Part shown: positions 32,881-39,075 of the stretch, one piece after another
Numbering within the stretch: position 1 is the stretch's first letter
How the letters are laid out: each line of letters begins with the position of its first letter
From: Cudoniella acicularis
Lineage: Eukaryota; Ascomycota; Leotiomycetes; Helotiales; Helotiaceae
Assembly: GCA_013054445.1 (NCBI GenBank)
Contig: JAAMPI010000402.1
Span: forward strand, 1 to 39,075
Direction of reading: 5' to 3'
Length of the DNA stretch: 39,075 nt
Notes under the pieces: generated by a model
The model's database searches: none
What the model was told of the DNA's origin: nothing
The model's input: only the letters and a program-made list of their open reading frames with translations
Position numbers and translations under genes: made by a program

Positions 32881-35570
32881 TCACACAAACAAGCTCATTA
32901 CACCAACCATTACTACGCCCAACCACCCTTTAACCTCACTCCTCCCCGCACCAGAAGCCCGCCCACTACCCGTCGCACTTCCCGTCGCACTCGCCCCAAC
33001 GCCTCCCACACCCCCAGTAGAAGGTGCAACAGTCTGACTCCCACTAACAACCACCTCCGTCGTGCCCCCTGAAACCGAGTACCTGCTTCCAACAGGAATT
33101 GTCTCGCTCCCCGAAATGATCACAGCTGTGGTGCCTCCGGGGAGAATCGTCGTGATACCTTTCAAAACCCCTCCTACGCGGGTAGATGATAAGGGAAGAA
33201 GAGGGGTCGTGGTAGAAGCACTCAAAATAACCTCTGTAGTTCCGCTTATGACGGTTGTTTGGGCACTTGAGATAGAAAACGCGGGGTTTATAGGTACAGT
33301 CGTTGGGCCTAGGATAAGGAAGCTTGATCCTGAGATGAGAGTTGTTGAGCCGGGGAGTGCTTGTGTATGTGTTTGCGTCCCTGCTGCGGGAGGAAAAATT
33401 GGGGCAATAGTCGAGCCTGTCAGTATAATATACGGTGTTCTATTCGACGTGATCGTGCTTTCTACTAATGACACAGCTGGGTTTACAGGCACGGTCGTTG
33501 GACCTACTATGGCAAAGCTTGATCCTGAAATGACGGTTACTGAGCCTGGAAGGGGGCCTTGAGTTTGTGTAGCTAGGATGATTGGGGCGGTGGTTTGGGA
33601 AGAAACGATGATGAAGGGCGTGTTGTTTATGAGTGCTGTGCTTCCTGAGAGAGGAACGGCGGGGTTCACGAGAACGGTGGTTGGGCCTACGATGGCGAAG
33701 CTGGAGCCTGAGATCACGGTTACTGAGCCTGGAAACGGAGGTTGTGCTTGTGTTGCTGGAAGAATGGGTACGGTTGTTGCAGCGGGCACGACCACGAACG
33801 GGGTGTTGTTGATCAATGTTGTGCTGCCTGATAGTGGTACAGCGGGATTGATAGGTACAGTAGTTAATCCTACGGCAGCGAAAGTGGAACCTTGTATTAC
33901 TGTGACACTTCCTGGGAGAGGGGTTTGGTCTGGAGAGCTGGGGTTAGCTACCATGTTACCGGAAGGTGGTGTTTGTGAAGCTGGAGGTTCAGAGCCTGGC
34001 GCATTTGTGTTTTGAGGTGGTACAGTCGAAGCTGGTGCTGGCGGATTGGATGCTAGTGGGTTCGGCGCAGGTGTATTTGGAGGCTAGGGAGTGGGTGCTG
34101 GCGGACTGGCCGGTGGAGTTGTAGGAGCTGGTGCCACTAACGTTGACGATGGTTCATGTGCAGCCAATCCTGCTGAGATTGTAATGATGGTATTTGAAGT
34201 GAGGTCTCCTCCAGCTGTTTAAACTGAGGGTGCTGGCGTAGCACAAAGTATTTATGAATAATCGACGGCCCACCTGGCAAACAAGACTCTATGCCAGGAT
34301 ATTGACTACTGATGGCAGGAACCTTAGCCATGTAATCAATAACAGATTGCGGAACGTATCCGTAATTTTCGTTCCCGCCAGCCTGATAGCAAACATCGTT
34401 GTAGTCTCTTGGTTGGGTTGCCATAGCACCGTGGCTAGGGAGATATATATAAGGAGTGAGAAATGTGATGGCTGAGGCGGTTGCGGTAGAATCATTATAT
34501 GCGAAAGTTCCTCCGTCTGAATAGGCGTAGAGAGATGAGTATGGACCTAGCGTTTCTGCCTCTGCTGAGAATGTTGTCACTGAACCGTCGGTCTCTGTAT
34601 AAGTAACTGCCGAGTCCGTACGATACCCCGTAACGAAGGCAATTGTGCTGCCAGCTACGCCACTGATGTTGTAGCCGCCGAAATATGCCTCGACATTTGA
34701 ATTAATCCCAGAGATAGTAAATATGTTGGAGGTTGACGCTCCACGGGATATATCTTGGCAGAGTCAGTACGCGTTGAAGCCAGGAGAACGAAACCAATCT
34801 CCTGTAAATGAGATATAGAGTTGCAGTAACGGAAGAACTCACAAAATAGTGCATAAGTTCGTATCTCGACATCTTCTGGGTAGGTAGTGGTGGCAGCTGT
34901 GAATGGCGGAAAGGTTTCAACAGTAGTGCTTGGAGCTATTGATGTGATGACACAGACGGCATCACCATTAGAGTTGGTAACTGCGGCCGCCGTAATTATC
35001 TTTACAGATGAATATACCCAGAATGCCGCTGGGGAATTACTAAATCTCATTAGCGGTTGTCTCGTAGGTGGGAGTCCTGATCGTACACGGTGGTACCTGC
35101 GGTAACAGTTTGACTGCCATTGAGACCAGCGTTGGTCTGAAATGGCTTAGGTGTATCGTTGATCAAAAGACTTGCGGAATTGAAGCTGAGTTGATTCATG
35201 AGTTGAAATGTTGTGTTGGTAAGATGGACATTGGTCGAGTAGCTTATCACAGTCGTATTGTGATATGGAGTAACGACTGTCGTAATGCTTGTAACATTTA
35301 CAACTTTGTAAAACGGAGCCGCAGTAGTGTACTTTTGCCACCAGTAAATATCAACAGTATCTTGAACCACGAAGCAGCAGTTGGATGGAGCAGGACCAGT
35401 GCTGTTCGCTGCTTTGGTGGCAGTGCTGTTTGAAAATGATGTGGCTATATCATGTTTAGAATCGAAATGCTTCAAGTAGGAGACAACTCACTTCGAGCTG
35501 CAAGGCCTGATGCCAATACTGGAACTAAGGTAGAGATATACAAAAGCAGAACGTATAATTTGGACGGCAT
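32881..35570 (-). CDS. GPI-anchored, repetitive cell-wall/adhesin-like protein with one in-frame stop
   Basis: Five exons are inferred: 35570-35492, 35444-35087, 35039-34843, 34753-34274 and 34214-32881, with introns of 47, 47, 89 and 59 bases and branch sites such as GCTAAT and CTGAC. The ATG at 35570 starts a signal peptide (MPSKLYVLLLYISTLVPVLA). An Asn-glycosylation-rich extracellular region follows, then a proline/alanine-rich linker, four repeats of about 61 residues (separate entry) and a Ser/Gly-rich stalk ending in a hydrophobic tail (GWLGVVMVGVMSLFV), a GPI-attachment signal. The model reads 815 codons but has an in-frame TAG at 34084-34086 in the linker, one C-to-T change from CAG. 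Either the gene is broken there, or an unseen splice removes the stop, or these are two genes (35570 to about 34137, and 33954-32881). Confidence 0.65.
33260..33918 (-). repeat. Four in-frame tandem repeats, about 183 bases (61 aa)
   Basis: Units begin at LPGSVTVI (33918), FPGSVTVI (33735), LPGSVTVI (33552) and LPGSTTLI (33357). Each has GSSFAIVGPTTVPVNPA and most have INNTPF. The first three are exactly 183 bases apart, the last 195. Middle units are the most alike, which suggests recent unequal exchange. Confidence 0.9.
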
Positions 35571-36826
35571 TATGGTAAGAATAACGAAAGTGAAGTCTAA
35601 CATTATGAGCTCGACAGATTTGAAGGATGATAGAGAAATAAGTAAGGCACGGCTTGGTCGCAGGAGGCTCATCAAGGGCACCTTGGCCGCTTGCCCCACC
35701 AAGCCTTACCGACCAGAGTTGGGCGAGCAAAGGTGTGACCATGGCCAAACAATATAAGCTCGCAGAGGAATGCCGGTAATCCATGCATCATGAATCTCTC
35801 TAATCAATGTGTAGAGACGCGAAAGAGCGGAATCGAGATTGTCCATTTGCTTTGGAGAGTTGGGTATCAGGATAAATCAAATGAATTGACACTCATACTA
35901 TCCCAATCGTGTTCATGATTTCGGACTTCAAGCATCTGCAATGGTCAATTCAGTACCTGGGAGTGAGCCGGTCAACGGCCAGCGACTGCGAAAAGCCATG
36001 GCTTATTGCCAACAGAGCCCGTGCTAATGCAAAGGGGGGAGCGGCGGAACTCGAGCAATCGAATATCGGGTTCGGATTCGCAAGTGGAGCAAGACGGCAA
36101 GCTTGAAGTGTGCTTTTGGAAGATGGAGTGAAGTGTGAGATCAAGGCGTTGTTGGATTTAAGCCTTTGGCTGGGGTGCTGACAAAGACTGGGAACCGACG
36201 CTGATTGGCTGAGAACACGAAATTCTGCGCGTCACGTCAGACCAAATCGCGCCAAAACATGTCCCTGCCTCACTCTCTAAAAGCATTTCTCCTTTTCATC
36301 CAATTGGAAAGTGCAGCCCTATGCATCTCCACCTTCAAGCCTTCGACACTCCACGAAATCCCCGTTGGGCGGTGCACACCGGTAGTGTCCATGGACCACC
36401 GCACTGCAGATCGCTGCAGGGAGGGCATCAGAGGCTGCGATTCTGCCCATGGATGCCCGGCAACCGTCGAACCCGCACGGTATGCCCGAGGTATGCCCCT
36501 GCATACCTAGGTAGAATTGTGGGTTAGAGATGTCTGATAGTAGACTGCTAGTTATTGGTTTGTCGGTACGAGCAGGTACTAGGTAGGGCTTATCGATCGT
36601 CCATATAAGCACTGCCATAGAGCTTCTTTCTCGGGCAAATTCCCGGTGCCGGGAGCCTGTAACATGGAGTAGGGGTCAGATATCTTCTCTGATGATATCT
36701 TCAGTCGTATCTTCCTTCGAGTCACTTAACATTTTTCGGCTGGAATGTATTTTCATTCTTCAAGCGTCATAAGTTTTTACGATTGCACGTTTTTCCTTGA
36801 ACACAGGTGACTGGGAGTGGGAGAAT
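35571..36826. other. Divergent intergenic region, no supported gene
   Basis: The stretch separates the wall-protein gene (minus) from the protease-like gene (plus). Short frames only; no domain or repeat was recognised. Confidence 0.5.
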
Positions 36827-39075
36827 ATGCGTTTCCTTATTTGTATTTCGAGACGGGCACCCATCCTTCCTCGCCTTTCGTTCATATTATTTTCATTGTG
36901 TTTCTTAGATTTTATTACTTTGGGTTCTTCAACTCGGCTCCGAGCACGAGTCACATCCAACCCAGCCGTTCCATCACCAATTATGATTCCTGCATCACAG
37001 GACTGGTAAGATTGCGACGAGAATCTATCATAATAATATGCTTATCTTCGCAGGGATAGAAATGATGGGCCTTGGTCCTCTTTCACTCTTCAAGTTGGGA
37101 CGCCTGCCCAGGATGTCAAAGTGTTCATCTCTACGGCCGCAACTCAAACCTGGGTCGTAGTCCCCCAAGGGTGCACTCCACTCAATGGATCTAATTGCAA
37201 TACACTAAGAGGAGGAGAATTTTTGTTGAACTAATCAAGTACCTGGGTACCGAATCTCGCAAATATATCATCCAATGTCTACGACTTGGGCCTGGAAGCG
37301 GATCTTGGGTACGATGGAAAAGGAGAATATGGATTAATAATATCCAACTTGGGTGGCAGGGCAGCGGAGGGCCACTGTTGACAAACCAAACGCTTGCAGG
37401 CATTGCTATGAAAGTATGAATTTGAAAATCTTCTCAGAATGCTTTTACTTATTGGAACAGGATTTCTATTTGGCCTGACACCACGACGAAGCAATTTCAC
37501 CAATTTCAATGACCCCATTCCCAGCTACATGCAAAACCTCAAAAACGTATCTTTGATTTCAAGCACATCTTGGGCCTACACGGCTGGAAATCAATATCGT
37601 CAGTTCCTCGTAAGATCCTATTTTATTGGGGATATTTCTGACAAATGCAAAAGGTCTAAATCAAGTCCTCGGAAACCCAACACTGGGAGGCTCCGATGCA
37701 TCCAAGTTCATCCCAAACAATCTCACCTGGCCATTCAACCAAGAAGATGCCCGAGACCTCACAGTTTCAATCCGAAGCATTAGCATGACCACATCCTCAA
37801 CCACCACTTCTCTCCTCCCAAGAACCATTTCTGCATTCATCGGCTCCACCGTTCCTCAAATTTGGTTACCAGTCGAAGCCTGCACACTCTTCGAAAACGC
37901 CTTCAACATCACCTGGGACAACACAACTGAGCTCTACCTAGTAACCGACGACCAACACCAAAATCTGCTATCACAAAACCCAACGGTAACCTTCACGCTC
38001 AGCAACTTCGGAAACACGGTAAACATCACTCTCCCTTATTCAGCATTCGACCTCACAGTCTCGCAACCAATCGTCACAACCAGCACGCGGTACTTTCCTC
38101 TCAAGCGCGCAAATACGACCTCCCAATATACTCTAGGACGAACATTTCTCCAAGAAGCCTACATAATTGCAGACTATGACCGCCGCAACTTCTCCGTCTC
38201 ACAATGCAACTGGGACCCTTCAGCTAAACAAGACATCCACGCCATCCTAACACCCACCAACAGTACCACTACATCATCCTCCTCCTCCAGCCATCTAAGC
38301 AGCGGTGCCGTTGCCGGCCTGGCCTTCCCTCTCTCTCCTCGCCTTCTATTTCCTCATCCTCAAGCGCCGGCGCAAATCCGCTTCCTCATCAACCAAAAAC
38401 AAAAGCACAGAAAAAGACACCAGAACTTGATTCCGCCTTTCCAGACGAAAACCACGACCACGAACTCGAAGGCCACGAAACCAAAGGCAACCTCGGCGGA
38501 ATCCACGAAACAGATGGGACGGCCAAACACGAACTTCACAGCCCAAATTATATTCCTGAAACTGATGGGATGACAAAAGTCGAGTTGGATAGTCCGGCAT
38601 ATGTGGCAGAGATGGAGGGGAATATGCAGGGGATCTTTGAGATGCCTGCTAGAGATGAGGCGGATGTTCCGCAGAATCGAGATGTTAAGGATAGGAGAGA
38701 TTTTGAGGATGTGAAGGGTGTAAGGCCTGAAAGGGAAGAGATGAGGTTTGTGGAGGTTGAGGGGCCGGATGATGCGAACGTGCGGGTTGAGGGGGAGGGG
38801 GTGACGAGTAATCGATCTCCTATTTCTCCTGAGAGCGCGATGGAAAATGGCCATGGGAGTACTTTAGTTGGAAATACGCAAAGGGCAAGCAATGAAGCAT
38901 CGCCCATCTCACCCGAAACCGCAACAGAGAATAGGGATGAAAATACTTTGACTGGTAACAGCGACGATGGTATGAGAAGAATACAATTATACGACGCTTC
39001 ATTTTCGCCTTCGGAAGAGAGAAGTGAGGTGCCGGAGGATGAAAATACTCTGGTTGGTGGGAATACTGGGGCTAA
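36827..39075 (+). pseudogene. Decayed aspartyl-protease-like (pepsin-fold) single-pass membrane protein, runs off the window
   Basis: Exons 36827-37005, 37054-37413, 37461-37598 and 37654 onward; introns start GTAAGA, GTATGA and GTCAGT. After an N-terminal hydrophobic segment the ectodomain has the fungal 'WDxNDGPWSSF.L.VGTP.Q' opening (DRNDGPWSSFTLQVGTPAQD), VVVPQGC, RGGEF, GSGGPLLTNQTLAGIA, SNFTNFNDPIPSYMQNL and NPTLGGSDASKF, then a membrane helix and a long acidic cytosolic tail. Breaks: TAA at 37232-37234 (one change from CAA); a one-base loss near 37331-37340; loss of roughly ten bases at about 37467-37473, between short TTTGG repeats; slippage in a CT run near 38334-38341; slippage in an A run at 38411-38415. 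The tail frame then stays open to the end of the window. Such proteins are common in ascomycetes, with unknown role. Confidence 0.75.

Noticed and set aside
33062..34015. Two plus-strand frames of 145-166 codons with repeated motifs
   Set aside because: They mirror the tandem repeats of the minus-strand wall protein; periodic DNA opens both strands.

Overview
This is a stretch of filamentous ascomycete (Pezizomycotina) nuclear DNA. The evidence is short introns (47 to about 170 bases) with GT..AG ends and CTAAC/CTGAC-type branch sites, the gene content (LITAF, RING-H2, RGS-LOV, ceramide synthases, HET and fungal transcription-factor remnants, GPI wall protein) and AT-rich gene-poor gaps. The closeness of the RGS-LOV protein in layout and length to BcLOV4 of Botrytis suggests Leotiomycetes; this is inference, not proven.

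Layout: 0.3-1.6 kb, a decayed HET-type gene. 2.55-3.39 kb, an 839-base fold-back (MITE-like) element. 3.5-3.7 kb, a small secreted cysteine protein. 4.7-5.75 kb, a broken fungal transcription-factor gene. 6.5-9.0 kb, an intact two-exon DUF3604 (PHP-like metallohydrolase) gene. 10.3-10.9 kb, a LITAF-domain protein. 12.1-12.9 kb, a membrane-anchored RING-H2 E3. 13.9-17.4 kb, a group IIC-like P-type cation ATPase. 17.9-19.6 kb, a dead beta-lactamase-fold serine hydrolase. 19.6-25.4 kb, an AT-rich gene desert with a Tc1/pogo-like remnant and a set of very diverged repeats. 25.4-27.4 kb, an RGS-LOV photoreceptor. 28.8-32.65 kb, two intact, head-to-head ceramide synthase paralogues. 32.9-35.6 kb, a GPI-type repetitive wall protein with one in-frame stop. 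36.8 kb to the end, a decayed aspartyl-protease-like membrane protein that runs off the window.

Two classes of gene alternate. Core or signalling genes (DUF3604, LITAF, RING, ATPase, RGS-LOV, both ceramide synthases) splice into clean full-length proteins. Accessory genes (HET, transcription factor, beta-lactamase, protease-like protein, perhaps the wall protein) carry nonsense codons and single-base indels. Several stops are one C-to-T change from a sense codon, and the fold-back arms differ by transitions only, which is compatible with RIP plus neutral decay.

Functional links that can be proposed: LITAF carries a PPxY motif and lies near a transmembrane RING E3, both of which would fit endosomal ubiquitin sorting. 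The ceramide synthase pair shares one 661-base intergenic promoter region and an intron at the same place in the catalytic motif, so it looks like an old duplication with possible co-regulation. The RGS-LOV gene next door would couple blue light to G-protein signalling at the membrane; no functional link with the ceramide genes can be shown from sequence.
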